The notes: generated by a model from the sequence alone, not told the origin. A stretch of 64,000 bases of DNA from Tricholoma matsutake (GCA_026075535.2 AP026548.1:5270001-5334000), one strand, 5' to 3'; shown: positions 31,540 through 42,410, counted from the stretch's first letter. A program made the numbers and translations.

Positions 31540-32640
31540 GCGGATATCCTGATGATGGGGACACACTCCAGCCCTGTGCCCAGTTTCCCCACAACAGTAG
31601 CAGAGATCCAACCTACGTGCACGGCTGTGGGCTGCATCAACATCCATTGGTACTGGGACATTGATGGCTGGTGTGGGAGTTTGATGAACAGGAATGGGAT
31701 TAAGGCGGGGAAGGGTTCAATTGAAGGTGTAGGGCGCATGAGTGGTAGTTGGAGCATGGAATGCAGCATTAAATGCTGCATTTGTGAGTCGGTTCTCATC
31801 ACAGAGTGAAGCAGCTTCATACCAAGCATAGATATCATCGTCCGCTGGTTCCAACATCCGTGCAATCTGGTCCTGAATTTCTTGGTTGAGGCCCCATCGG
31901 AACTTCACCACCACTGGTAGCCCCCTCCCATATCCTGCCATGTCCACCAAATCCTTAAACTCATCGATATAATTGTCCATGGATCAACATGCCTGGTGGT
32001 AAGAGGATGACTCGAGTCATGTCACTGCTCAGTGGCGCTCATTGAGGGGACAAAAGTGGTGTCCAAACTCGGCTCAAAAGTCACCCTAAGTGGAGAAAGG
32101 TAGAGAACTGAGTTCTTTAGTTTGACACAGAATACGGTCCACGTAGAGATAGGCACATTCGGATTTCATGTATGTGAAGGTCCAATAAATTTTTGCAGCC
32201 TCATCGATGAATTGATGCAACTGGAGACTGATGTATAACTCACAGGAATTAAGGAATGCACGTCCCTGCACATGTGCACCATTAAATTCAGTGGGGGAGA
32301 TGGTTTGATCTGGGCGTGCTCTTTAGTGGGTGCATTTGGCAGTACATCATTGTTGGGTGCACTTGAAGTCGCAATGGGGGGAATATTGGTCATAGGATTA
32401 GTCTGGAGGGTCCTGATGAAGTTTTCGATCATAGATTTAAGCGAACTGATTTGCGCGCATATTCCAGAAACATCGCTTTCAAGCACGTCGAGGTGCTTGG
32501 ATGCATCCATGTCGCTAGGGGGCGCGTTTGACAAAAATTGTGGTGCAGTAAAGGCGGGACTGTCGGGAACGGTGTGTAGGGAGTCTGTGGAGCTTTGGGA
32601 AGTGTCATCCACTCTGTACCTGCCTATCTTGGGCAGTGCG
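31540..32640 (-). pseudogene. gag: gypsy C gag with zinc knuckle
   Basis: The N-terminal part has ESDVSGICAQISSLKSMIEN, a short coiled coil near 32490-32400. In shifted frames follow FLNSCELYISLQLHQFIDEA and VDRILCQTKELSSLPFS (about 32250-32100), then DEFKDLVDMAGYGRGLPVVV. A zinc knuckle CYCCGETGHRAGVC lies at 31602-31558. Frameshifts occur near 32166 and 31990. Confidence 0.78.
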
Positions 32641-32675
32641 CTCGCAATTTTGGGCCTTAGGAGAGAGTTTTCTAC

Positions 32676-33101
32676 TATAAGGGCAACCTCAGCCTCTAGC
32701 AAAGGGAAATCCGAAGTTAAAATTATACTACATAGTACAGGGATTGGGGATGCACCTAGCAAAGGGAAATCCAAAGAGAAAACTCTAAGGATCCCTTTGC
32801 CAATGCCCAGTATATGTGAAGACGACAAAAATCAAATAATAACCTAAAAATAGAAAAGGCAGAGATAGGCAGATCAAGGCCACTGAATGACATCATACCA
32901 AGGGGTAGATGTCGGAAGGGGTGCTCTGCCTCTAAATATAAAACTGTCAACATGCACAAACATGATAGAAAGGGAAAATTAGTAATAAAATCCAGAAAAA
33001 TCATAGAAAATGAAGAATAGAAGGAAATGAAGTGAGGAAAAATATAGAACAAATGTAAAAAATAGGAGAAACACACAGGGCACCCCCCTAGTCCCCTTAC
33101 A
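32676..33101 (-). repeat. 5' LTR of gypsy C
   Basis: 426 bp, about 98% identical by eye to 27181-27606. It begins TGTAAGGGGAC at 33101 and ends CCTTATA at 32676 on the minus strand. Confidence 0.92.
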
Positions 33102-33749
33102 GGGGGCAAGTTTGGTGGCCAGGACAGGCTCAAGACTGATGTTGAGTCTCAAGTCAGGGTGGAGGTTGGATTGGAGTTGGTTTTTGAGTTCGGCCTTGGT
33201 CAGGGCCTTGGCCAGTGCAGAGGTGGCGAGGATGGCGTTCAGGTTCTCAATCTCAATTCTCCAGTCAATGAAGACCTGGTCACCTTGTGATGAGGAGAGG
33301 ATGGTTTCGAGGATGTTGTGGGCCCAGTTCTTCTCCAGGACGAGTTGGGAGAGCTCACCAAGGTATCCATCCAGGAAGAGGGCATGAATCCAAGTTTGGT
33401 TAGCTTGGTACCATGCCACAAGGTGAGGTTCAAACATGCCCTCAGTGACATAGCTGACAATTTCATTGTCTGTCTTCCCACTGTGCTTCTTGTAGCATTT
33501 GCATGCGAGGGTCCACAGTTGCATAATGAGAGGGGTCATTTTGCCAGCAGTGAGCATTGGGCATTCCTTCATCTTCATGACCTTCACTTCAGCAAGGGGT
33601 TGTGTGGAGGGTGACATTTTGGTTCGAGCAGCAGGTGGTGTGGCCCAGTAGTTGGGATGGTTAATTGTGATGGTTGGTGTACTTTCATCAGTGGACAAGT
33701 CAGTATCAGTGTTTGGTGGTGACAGTGGCAGATGTGCTGGTGCTTTCAT
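33102..33749 (-). pseudogene. gag: gypsy A gag, N-terminal part
   Basis: From an ATG at 33749 the frame is open to the gypsy C insertion. It reads ITINHPNYWATPPAARTKMS, AEVKVMKMKECPMLTAGKMT, WTLACKCYKKHSGKTDNEIV and SNLHPDLRLNISLEPVLATK. It continues after the insertion at 27180. This resembles the gag of Agaricomycete chromoviruses in the region preceding the zinc knuckle. Confidence 0.78.
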
Positions 33750-33909
33750 CGTGTGGTTGGTAGTGTCTCGAATCTGGCTGGTTGGCCAGAATCCTGTAAA
33801 CTTCTTCTCGTGCTCCTGGTGAGGAGTGGGATGAGGGTGGAAGGTTGCTGAGACAGGGTTGGTTTGGTAGGTGAAGAAAGTTGTCGGTGTCAAAAAAAAA
33901 GTGGAAGGA

Positions 33910-34750
33910 TGCCAAGTTTGGCAGCCTACACTAGACTTAGGTTTACTAAAAGACAGGATCAAATTATCTTCATTGCATGGAAGTAGGAACGATAAGTTAC
34001 TACAAATAAAAGAATAGGAAGTTACTATACCTTCATTGCATGGAAGTAGGAATGAAGGTTAAGAGAAAAAAAAATAAGTAATATATAAGAAAAAGATCGA
34101 CCATGTAAGTAAAAGGCCACATCAAACATAGTGTGTGATTTGGGAAGGCCGCATCAGGTGTAGTCACAAAATAGGAAGGTACTGCATCAATAGGATAATG
34201 TTGGCACTGCTGGATGTGGATAGAAGGGTGATAAGGATGTATGGTGCTGTTGCCAGGATGCATGTTGCCGGTTGTTGTTGTTGTATTCACCGGTGGCTGT
34301 GCTGGCGGCGAGGGTGATTGTGTCAGTGATGTGTGTGGCTGTGTTGGTGCCATGGGAGTGTTTTGGCAGTGTAGGGTAGCCATAACTCACTGTAACACAG
34401 ACATTGGTATATCTGGTGTTGGTGAGTCATTCATGCACCATAGGTGTCTATGCTATCGCCGGTAGCTGTGCCGGCAGCAAGGGTGGTTGTGTCAGCGATG
34501 TGTGTGGCTGTGCTGGCACCATGGAAGTGTTTAACAGTGGTGTAGTAATGTAACACAGACATTGGTATGTCTGGTGTTGGTGAGTTGTTTATGCGCCATA
34601 TGTGGCTGTGCTATCGCCGGTGGCTGTGTCGGCGGCGAGGGTGGTTGTGTCAGCGATGTGTGTGGTGTGCCGGCACTGTGGAAGTGTGTAATGGTGGCAT
34701 AGGTAAATTAACTTGTCATAATGTCGTGAGTCTGTGGGGCCAGACTTACA
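33910..34750 (-). repeat. 5' LTR of gypsy A with internal tandem repeats
   Basis: On the minus strand it starts TGTAAGTCTGGCCCCACAG at 34750 and ends GCCAAACTTGGCA at 33910. It contains about three imperfect units of about 170-180 bp (34380-34700) built on CATTGGTAT(A/G)TCTGGTGTTGG in plus reading. A related LTR is at 45941-46747 and a shorter one at 49765-50154. TCCTTCCAC follows the LTR and recurs (ACCTTCCAC) after the 45941 copy. Confidence 0.8.
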
Positions 34751-35573
34751 CCACTGAGGCATAATGACAAAACATTTTTGGTCCTATATTGACATTGTGT
34801 ACAAAAAGTCCTGAAATGCCAGGATAAGTTGTAAGGCTTTAACAAGCAGATTACATCTCAAAATTCCAAAAGACTGTTACATAACCATGGACTAGACCTT
34901 CAAACACTAAGTGTAACACTGAGCATGCCTTTCTTGGCCATATCCCATAGTAGGGTGTAGCACGATGATAGGTCCACCTTGCAGCTAAAGCTCTGAAACC
35001 ACTTCTGAACATTTTGGCAACCTCCAATTAGACTCCCACAGCAATCTGAACCCCTATGAATGTCTACAAACTTCACAAAAACCACTGCAAACTTATTTTG
35101 TGACGTTTCAAACTTTTTCAAACTTTTTCAAACAATTTTGAATGACTTTGCAGAACTTTGAACACACTTGGCTGCCATACTCCTATCCTGCTGACCTTTA
35201 GACACATGCAGCACACATTTTACACATTGTTACAAGATGCACTACACTTTTGGATGCATTGAGGCATTTTTTGATATCTCTCTGATTTATTGGAACAACA
35301 AAACAAGTACTTTTGATATATTATGGCTTTGCACATTTCCTCTGATATCATTTCTCATTTACTTCAGGATTTGGACATCTTTTACTGCCTTATGGTCTGC
35401 CTTATGTTGGCCTCATGGCCAATTTCCCTTTTTTGGTACTATTTCTTTAAAACTTATATAACCTTGTATTATCTACCTTTTCCGAGCAGAAATAGGTCAT
35501 CTTCACCTCTCTATCATCTGATTTAAGAGTCTCTCTTTTGAGTCCAAGCCTTTTGTCTTATCCTTAAAGTTTA
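34751..35573. other. no gene recognised
   Basis: AT-rich DNA with TTCAAACTTTT repeats near 35105-35140 and short frames lacking motifs. Confidence 0.45.
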
Positions 35574-36138
35574 GTAGTTTCTAGTGTTTAAAGGTCCAGT
35601 TCAGTCTGGTTTTTTTGCCCCATTTGGATGAACTGCAACCACAACTGGTTGCCTATTATGGTAAGACCCAACTAAACTGCAAAAAACCAGTCCAAAGTGG
35701 TTTGATCCAGTTCAAACTGACTAAAACTGGTTTTCTTGTAGTATTTTGTACATAATACCAGTTGTAAACTATAGTATATAGTGTATATCAATTGACCATA
35801 AAGGTTTTATGGTGATAACAATCCCCTACATCTCAAAAAACACAACTACAAGATGTCATGCAAGTTAGATTTTGCAGTAACATATTGTTTTGGCTATAGC
35901 ACATGCAGTTCTGGACTGTTTCTCTTCAAAATATGGTCAAAAGATGCGTATTTACGAGGAGTACACTGTAGCAGTTCGAACCGACTCAAACCTGTTTTTA
36001 TTGGTTCAGTTCAGAGCAGTTCTTCAATCCCAGGAAGCCCAAACTGCAACTGATGGTCTGGTTTTTTGCAGTTCAGTCCGGTCCAGTTGTGGTTTTTTTC
36101 TGGTTCAATGAACTGGACCTTTAAACACTAGTGGTTTC
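35574..36138. mobile_element. hAT-type MITE, 549 bp
   Basis: The ends are TAGTGTTTAAAGGTCCAGTT and its inverted copy, bounded by GTAGTTTC (35574-35581) and GTGGTTTC (36131-36138), an 8-bp duplication with one change. AACTGG/CCAGTT repeats fill both ends. It is the same terminal family as the 7779-9470 element but with a different interior. Confidence 0.88.
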
Positions 36139-36950
36139 TACAAACTTCCTCAAAACTCTGTATCCACTTCTCAAAACTATCATCTATCGTCTATCACCTC
36201 TTGAAACTTTTGTACATTGTCATCATTTATCTCCATCACTCTTCGACAATATTCCCATCTTCTAAAAGCCTCTTGAAACTACTTCAAACTTCTTTGCAAC
36301 TCTTTGGAGACCTTCATACACCTTTGTACCTCTTTCGACATTGTTCACCGATCCCTGGTTTATTGCGGTGATATTTAGTACCACCTCCCAACCTTCCTCT
36401 AACTTGTGTTATACCATTCAAAGCCATTTTGTGGGTTTTTTTGGGTTTCTGGGTTGAGTATCATCAACAGGTATTAGTGCCTAAAAGTCCAGTCCCATGG
36501 ACCAAAAAAAGACCAGGAACTGAACTGGACCTTAACTGACATAACCAGACTTTCAGTCCCAGTTCAACAGCCTTGTAGGGTGGTTCAGTCCTCAGTCCTC
36601 ATTTTTCTGGCACTTACTAGGACTGTGCATGACCAGTCTGGACTGGTCAAAGACCAGACTTATAGCATACACATTGGAAGAAGCCTCATAGTCATTAAAA
36701 TCAACTACCTCACTGCATCAATCACTGTCCAGCAATTACCAGAACAAGTGATCAACACCTTTGATGGACGCACATACACTTTCTGGCTGCCAACTCACAC
36801 TTCCCTTCATGCTTCCCTTCATGCATCCAGCCTTTGTGGCCTTCAATCTAATAAAGTAAGTCTTTTTGTTTGTTGTTCACAACTGATTTGTGTATTTATC
36901 AGACATTTTGCTGTAAAGATGTGTGTGCCACATCACACTAAGTGGAACCG
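36139..36950. other. mostly unassigned; possible left end of another hAT-type element
   Basis: At 36477 a TAGTGCCTAAAAGTCCAGTC end resembles the hAT family above but has no identified partner. No convincing gene. Confidence 0.35.
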
Positions 36951-36988
36951 CCCAAATGACATCTGTCATCGTTTGGGTCCCAGGTAAG
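36951..36988 (+). repeat. H2 hairpin abutting a splice-donor-like GTAAG
   Basis: CCCAAATGA pairs with TCGTTTGGG, with an inner TGACA-TC-TGTCA. CCCAGGTAAGT follows. The copia element is inserted in this GTAAG. Confidence 0.65.
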
Positions 36989-37293
36989 TGTTGGAGCAGA
37001 CTATATACGCTGCACAGGGGAAGAGACTACACGTTCCTTACAACCTACCTGGGGTTTAGTTAGACTTACAGCTAGGGTTAGCAGAGGTAAGAACACTGTA
37101 TTCCTACTACGGTACAGGTTCTCCTTATATACATAATATTAAGGATGTCACATGACTCGGGAATGTGTTTACCGCATGTATGCACAGTAAGCGCAGTAAC
37201 ATGCGTATGCTGCATGTATCGCCTCATGTATACATGTGTATGCTGCATGTATTGCCTCATGTATACAGCATGCATCAGGGATTAATTTCAACA
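36989..37293 (-). repeat. 3' LTR of copia
   Basis: Minus strand TGTTGAAATTAATCCC to CTGCTCCAACA; the ends are TGTTG and CAACA. Identical to 42423-42727. Confidence 0.95.
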
Positions 37294-37304
37294 CCCCCCC
37301 TCAA
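37294..37304 (-). other. polypurine tract of copia
   Basis: On the minus strand GAGGGGGGG directly precedes the TGTTGAAAT start of the 3' LTR. Confidence 0.8.
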
Positions 37305-37325
37305 ACTGTACAGCGCTCTAAGCAG

Positions 37326-40300
37326 CTAAGTTTGAATCTCGAAAGTAATTCCGAGAGAGTCTCTAAATTTCCTGAATAGGACGGCGCCAAGGTTCTTTGT
37401 GAACATGTCAGCCGGATTATCACTTCCAGGAATGAAAACGACTGTGACTTTGTCATTTTCTATGCATTCGCGGGTGTAGTGGTAGCGAATGTCTATATGT
37501 TTGGTCCTTCTTTCCTGAACTGGATTTGATCCAATAAAGATGGATCCTTGATTATCAGCGCAGATTGGTACGCGCTTCAGTGTATATCCAAGTTCCTGGA
37601 ATAAGGACTCTATCCACACTATCTGCCGACAAGTGTCGGAGAGAGCCATGTATTCGGCTTCTGTGGATGACAGTGCTACAGTTTTTTGTAAACGGGACTG
37701 CCAGCACACAATGCCACTCGCCAGAGTAGCAAAGTAACCCGTTGTAGATCGGCGCTTGACTGTGTCAGCTGCCCAATCAGAATCTGTGAAGGCCTGTAGC
37801 CCCTCGGATTTCTCTCCATCATAGACCATACTGTACTTCTGGGTTCCCACCAGATAGCGCATTATGTACATCGCTTTGTCTAGATGTTCTTGGCTAGGAT
37901 TAGCCGAGAATTGCGACATCTTGATTACCGCGTAAGCGATATCAGGTCGCGTTCCGAGCATCAGATACAATAAAGATCCGATCACAGACTGATATTTTGA
38001 TCTAAGCGCCGCGTTTGGCGTCGCTGTGTTCTCCGACGGTTTGTAGCCAGTCGGGAGCGGAGTGGGGGCAATCTTGGCATTTGTCATCTCGAACCTCTCA
38101 AGCACTTTGGCGAGATATTCTGTTTGATCGAGTTTGACTTTTGCAGCGGTCTGGGTGACGCGCATGCCTAAGAATTCCGTGACTTTTTCAGTACTACGGC
38201 ACTCCCAATGCTTCAGGCAAGCATTCTTCTTTTCATCCACAAGTTTCTTGTTCTTGCCCATGAACAAGCCATCATCAACATAGACTAGCGCAATAACGAT
38301 GCTGCCTGTCTTAGGATCCTTGTGTATGAAGATGCCGGCATCGGAGCTGGCGCGCACGAACCCAATGGTGCGCATAAATGCCTCTAGCTCTCTCCACCAT
38401 GCTAGTGAAGCCTGTTTAAGGCCATACAATGCTCGGCGTAAGCGCATTACTTTGCGCTCTTTACCCTCGAGTTTGAAACCCTCGGGTTGATCCATATAGA
38501 TCTCCTCATCAAGTTTGCCGTATAAAAATGCGGTTTTTACATCTAGACCGGTCATATACATGCCTTCTAGAGACGCAAGGGCAAACATGAGGCGTACGGT
38601 CTCATAGCGGACTACTGGTGAGAAAATCTCATCAAAGTCAATGCCTTCGACTTGTGAAAAGCCTTTGGCCACGAGTCTGGCTCGTTTTCTTCCGTCCGAT
38701 TTCACAGAGAAAACCCATCTATTTTTGATCGTTTTTCGATCATGTGGAAGATCGACGATGTCATAGACTTGTCGCTTGCGAAGAGCCTCTAACTCTTCAC
38801 GACAAGCTTGTTTCCACTCAAGTTGCTGCTGCCGGGGTAGGCGCGCAATATCGCGAAATTGGTTTGGAACTAGGCTTTTTCCGCTTGATGGTGTGACTGC
38901 TTTTGACAACAGCCAGCGGATAAGCTCATCTCCACCTTCCTTGGTTATCTTTTTAATATAACCTGCTTCGTCCGGTTCCCCCATTGGGTGATCATGTTCT
39001 TGATTATTGGAATCGGGCACACTCTCGTGGGGTGCCGAACTCGGTCCAGCAACCGGTTCTTGCTGTTGAGGTCGTGGTCGTGTTCGGTTATGATCCGAAT
39101 CTTGACCCACAGACTTCTTCCAATATCGATCACGCGCAATGTCTCTCTCTATGTCAGAGGGGAGTCGCTGTTCTCCATAGGTATTGCCGGGACGGTTTGG
39201 GATTTTCCTCTGCCTGCCTGATCGACGGGGCAATTGCTGCCATTCCTGTTGATCTTCACGTCTTGGACGAAAGTCCTCAGTGTTAACTGGAGGCGGCGGA
39301 GGAGGAGCGTTAGTCGCATCGTCATGCGCCTTTTGCTCGCTTGGTAAATCATCATCATCATCTTCTGATGATGGAGGAAGGGGCGGATTTTGTGGCGGTA
39401 TAGGGTCATCGCCATCCGTTCCAGATGAGTGGTCGTCATCTTCTGGTTCTGGTGGAAAATCACCAAGGTCTGTCTTGGCAGGAGTTTTAGCTCCGGGACA
39501 GCATGGGAACATCGTTTCATCAAATAGTGCCGTAGCACCAATGAATATTGCGCCGTTTCGTCGCATGAAACGATATGCTTTAATGCCATCTTCTACTCCA
39601 AGGTACGTCATTAGCTCCGATCGAGGAGACAATGTTGTTGGACGTTTTTCCTTTGGTAGATAGACATAAGCACCGCAACCGAAGACCTTCAGATTGTTTA
39701 GATCTGGGCGGACCTCTGTCAGGTCCTCAAAAGGTGTCAGCCATTTCAGGCGCCTTATTGGGGTTCGGTTGTATAAATGTGTTGCATGTTCTATGCAAAA
39801 TTCCCACCATGATTGTGGTAGACAAGCGGTGAATCGCAGGGTTTGCGACTTTTCCATTATTGTCCTTATGGCGCGCTCTGCGCGCCCGTTCTGTTGATGA
39901 ACGTGGGGTGCAGACATCTCTATTTTGATGCCTAAATCCTTGAGCTGTTTTTGTAGCTCACGATCCTTGAACTCCCCCCCTGGATCAACACGCCAGCGCT
40001 TGATTGTAGCGCCATATTGGGTCTTAGCCATTGCTAGAAATTGTCTAATCGCTGCAGCAGCGTCAGATTTCTTTCTGAGACATTGGACCCAAATATGTGA
40101 CGTTTTGTCATCCAGAAATACAATGAAGTATTTATGTTTGTGGTACGATAGTACCGGGAGTTCCTTTAGGTCGGAATGTATTAATTCAAAGGATTTGTCA
40201 GCTCGTGAGTCTGACTCGGGAAAAGATTTTGAGGTCATTTTCCCTTCTGCACACCCTGGACATATAATTTTGTCTTTAGGAATAATTAAATTCCTTGGGA

Positions 40301-42173
40301 ATTTTATGGTGCTTTTAGGCATTTTCCCTAGCGCCTCTTTGGATGGGTGTCCAAGTCGCCTATGCCAAGTCAAGTAGTCAGCGACATAAATGGTCGCGAC
40401 ATTAACCTTTTTGGTGCTCAATATATGAGTCCGAGCCCAATAGATCGTGTCATTCCTCCTTAGAGGGACACAATGCATGATTGGGTTTCCATGCTCGATG
40501 AATGAAATGTATGCGGAGGAACCACGCACATCACTTCCGTCTTGTAAAAAGACCCCCATTGACATCAATCGAGTATTAATGTCGGGTATGTAGTAGACGG
40601 GGTATAGTCGCGTTTCACGCGTCTCTGACTTCCCATTACATACTACCTGGTGCCTAATGAAGACTGCTCCTTTTCCTACTATATGAGTAGTACCAGTGGC
40701 TGTTTGGACCAAGGTAGAGTCCTTTCTCGGTAAAGGCTCATAAGAAGCGAAATCTTTCATTTCACCAGTGAAGTGTTTTGATGCGCCTGAATCTATGATC
40801 CAGTCGGCACCTTTCTTACAATCTCCCTTTGCACACATAGCACATATATTAAGATCTACATAATTCCATGATACATTTAATAGCGGTAAAATTTCACATG
40901 AAAAGTTCGCTGTATTCATAGGAATTTTAATCTTAGTGCTTGTGGCAGGGAAAAGGACTGACCTGTCATCATACGCCCCTGTGTCAAGGGGTTCATCGAC
41001 GAGCATTTCGTCGACGGCTTTCCACACTTCCTCGTCAGTTACTGGAGGTTCGGATCCGAGGGAGACGGTATCGTCTTCTACCTCCTCGATCGTAGCCTCG
41101 GTTTCTGGCTCTATCCTCCTTCTCTTACCTTCTCGCACCGTAAGGTGCTCTTCCAGCGGTCGCAGATTTTTCGCGGTGCGCGGAAGTTGCATGCGCTCGA
41201 GGGTGTCTCGAGCTTGCTGATATTCAGTGTAAACCGAACGAGAAGAAGAGGCCGCGCCCGTATATGCCTGTGCAGGCGGTCGGCGGCGAGGATCCCTTGT
41301 GGGAGTGTGTTCGCGTCGCTCGATGCGCTGTATGAGCGGCATCGGCGGTATGATGGTGCCATTACCATTTATGGTGGTAAAGGCGTTGGAGGCGAGGTGG
41401 GTATGTTTCTCTTTTGGCTTCTCCTCCTTAGTCTTTCTATCCCCACGTCGTCCACGTTTTCGGGACGAGTCTCCGTTGCTGTTTTGCCCTTCTTTGGGCT
41501 GCCATTTGGGGTTTCCCCCCTTGCGCTTAACGGCGGAAAGTTTGTTGGCCTGAGGCTGGCCAGCGGGCTTTCCAACTGCTGTGCGCCTTGAGGCTTCAGC
41601 AACAATGGAGTCCTTGACATGTTTAAATGTCAAGGCGCTAGTGGCGGTCGTGTTAAGGACCGTTGCAGACAATGAGTCGTACTCGCGCGGCATCGCAGCA
41701 AGTAGAATCATCGCCTGTACTAGCTCGGGGATGGCGACGTTAGCAGCCGTGAGGCGCTCAAATTTGTCAGCCATTCTCGCAATCTCCGGTGCAGGGTTCG
41801 CAGCCGGGATTTTGATTGCTATTGCGGACCTAAAGTCCGAAAAGACTTGGGAGGGGCCGTCCACACCATAATCGGTGCGGATGAGGTCCCACACCTCCTC
41901 AGCAGTGTCCTTTGTGTTGGCACGCTGCCGAATGGAGGGGGCCAGGCGGAGCACTAGGCTACCAATAGCCTGGTCATTTTTGTTGCTCCAGGTCTGGAGC
42001 TTGGCATTAGCGTTCGTCGCCGTCAAAGGAGGCGCCGGGGGCGGTTTTTGCTCCGCCCCGCTAGTTATTTGCCAGAGGCCCTGAGACCTGAGCCACGCCT
42101 TCATAGAGTCGGCCCATAAGATGTAATTTGATCCGTCGAAAGTTTGAACGAGTTTTTCAAGAGTTGAAGACAT
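37326..42173 (-). CDS. gag-pol: Ty1/copia gag-pol polyprotein, 1615 aa, intact
   Basis: I chose the ATG at 42173 (MSSTLEKLVQTFDGSNYILW); the frame is open 11 codons further upstream but without an ATG. Order: a UBN2-type gag domain (residues about 1-230), then a basic linker rich in Lys/Arg. The protease reads DWIIDSGASKHF (Asp about 461). The integrase zinc domain is HRRLGHP..CPGCAEGKM, and its core has HSDLKE, VDPGGEF and QQNGRAERA (first Asp about 667). RT has LVAKGFSQVEGIDFDEIFSP and YVDDGLFMG (about 1296). RNase H has FTDSDWAAD and SSTEAEYMAL (about 1463) and ends ADMFTKNLG. All catalytic residues are present, with no stop or frameshift. A canonical CCHC gag knuckle is not obvious. It would be translated from the full-length element transcript and processed in cytoplasmic particles. 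Confidence 0.97.
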   Translation of the reverse strand: MSSTLEKLVQTFDGSNYILWADSMKAWLRSQGLWQITSGAEQKPPPAPPLTATNANAKLQTWSNKNDQAIGSLVLRLAPSIRQRANTKDTAEEVWDLIRTDYGVDGPSQVFSDFRSAIAIKIPAANPAPEIARMADKFERLTAANVAIPELVQAMILLAAMPREYDSLSATVLNTTATSALTFKHVKDSIVAEASRRTAVGKPAGQPQANKLSAVKRKGGNPKWQPKEGQNSNGDSSRKRGRRGDRKTKEEKPKEKHTHLASNAFTTINGNGTIIPPMPLIQRIERREHTPTRDPRRRPPAQAYTGAASSSRSVYTEYQQARDTLERMQLPRTAKNLRPLEEHLTVREGKRRRIEPETEATIEEVEDDTVSLGSEPPVTDEEVWKAVDEMLVDEPLDTGAYDDRSVLFPATSTKIKIPMNTANFSCEILPLLNVSWNYVDLNICAMCAKGDCKKGADWIIDSGASKHFTGEMKDFASYEPLPRKDSTLVQTATGTTHIVGKGAVFIRHQVVCNGKSETRETRLYPVYYIPDINTRLMSMGVFLQDGSDVRGSSAYISFIEHGNPIMHCVPLRRNDTIYWARTHILSTKKVNVATIYVADYLTWHRRLGHPSKEALGKMPKSTIKFPRNLIIPKDKIICPGCAEGKMTSKSFPESDSRADKSFELIHSDLKELPVLSYHKHKYFIVFLDDKTSHIWVQCLRKKSDAAAAIRQFLAMAKTQYGATIKRWRVDPGGEFKDRELQKQLKDLGIKIEMSAPHVHQQNGRAERAIRTIMEKSQTLRFTACLPQSWWEFCIEHATHLYNRTPIRRLKWLTPFEDLTEVRPDLNNLKVFGCGAYVYLPKEKRPTTLSPRSELMTYLGVEDGIKAYRFMRRNGAIFIGATALFDETMFPCCPGAKTPAKTDLGDFPPEPEDDDHSSGTDGDDPIPPQNPPLPPSSEDDDDDLPSEQKAHDDATNAPPPPPPVNTEDFRPRREDQQEWQQLPRRSGRQRKIPNRPGNTYGEQRLPSDIERDIARDRYWKKSVGQDSDHNRTRPRPQQQEPVAGPSSAPHESVPDSNNQEHDHPMGEPDEAGYIKKITKEGGDELIRWLLSKAVTPSSGKSLVPNQFRDIARLPRQQQLEWKQACREELEALRKRQVYDIVDLPHDRKTIKNRWVFSVKSDGRKRARLVAKGFSQVEGIDFDEIFSPVVRYETVRLMFALASLEGMYMTGLDVKTAFLYGKLDEEIYMDQPEGFKLEGKERKVMRLRRALYGLKQASLAWWRELEAFMRTIGFVRASSDAGIFIHKDPKTGSIVIALVYVDDGLFMGKNKKLVDEKKNACLKHWECRSTEKVTEFLGMRVTQTAAKVKLDQTEYLAKVLERFEMTNAKIAPTPLPTGYKPSENTATPNAALRSKYQSVIGSLLYLMLGTRPDIAYAVIKMSQFSANPSQEHLDKAMYIMRYLVGTQKYSMVYDGEKSEGLQAFTDSDWAADTVKRRSTTGYFATLASGIVCWQSRLQKTVALSSTEAEYMALSDTCRQIVWIESLFQELGYTLKRVPICADNQGSIFIGSNPVQERRTKHIDIRYHYTRECIENDKVTVVFIPGSDNPADMFTKNLGAVLFRKFRDSLGITFEIQT

Positions 42174-42410
42174 GATTCTGTGGTGGCAGCTGTTAAAAGC
42201 GCTCAATCAGTCTTTTTACTCAATAAAACACGTTTAACGTTCTCAGGAGAAAACACTCCTTCAGAGTGATTAACCCTAGTCAACCTAGGTTTTATATGCA
42301 GCTCGCAGGGAGCGCAATGCAGCTCACGAAGAGCGCAAGGTTATAATTTGGAGACGATGAAGTCAACGTCGTTCGCAGCTAATTAAAGCGCGTTCGCGAC
42401 GTGCCCAGCA

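Larger units (their letters stand above)
27176..33106 (-). mobile_element. Ty3/gypsy chromovirus element C, full length but defective
   Basis: LTR-bounded element, 27181-33101 (5921 bp), with a GGGGG duplication at 27176-27180 and 33102-33106. On the minus strand the order is gag, zinc knuckle, protease, RT, RNase H, integrase, chromodomain, polypurine tract. The two 426-bp LTRs differ at only about eight positions, mostly C/T or G/A, several at former CpG sites, so the insertion is fairly recent. The coding region nevertheless carries several stops and frameshifts. It sits inside the gypsy A gag, whose frame is restored on both sides. Confidence 0.93.
22411..34750 (-). mobile_element. Ty3/gypsy element A, defective, with two nested insertions
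   Basis: On the minus strand it begins with an 841-bp 5' LTR (34750-33910), followed by gag (33749-33102, continuing at 27180-26615), protease (to 24328), a collapsed RT region, RNase H and integrase (to about 22488). It is interrupted by gypsy C (27181-33101, 5-bp GGGGG duplication) and by a hAT-type element (24561-26604). A large internal deletion removes most of the RT: the frame passes from SSSEFASPAFCMLK to HTAILTPLTAKEFEKKFPDW. The integrase is cut by the MITE at 22410, and no 3' LTR is found. A near-identical relative lies inverted at 46.7-50.2 kb. Confidence 0.85.

Noticed and set aside
37078..37275. A 65-codon frame repeated at 42512-42709
   Set aside because: It is within the identical copia LTRs and only reflects the repeat.
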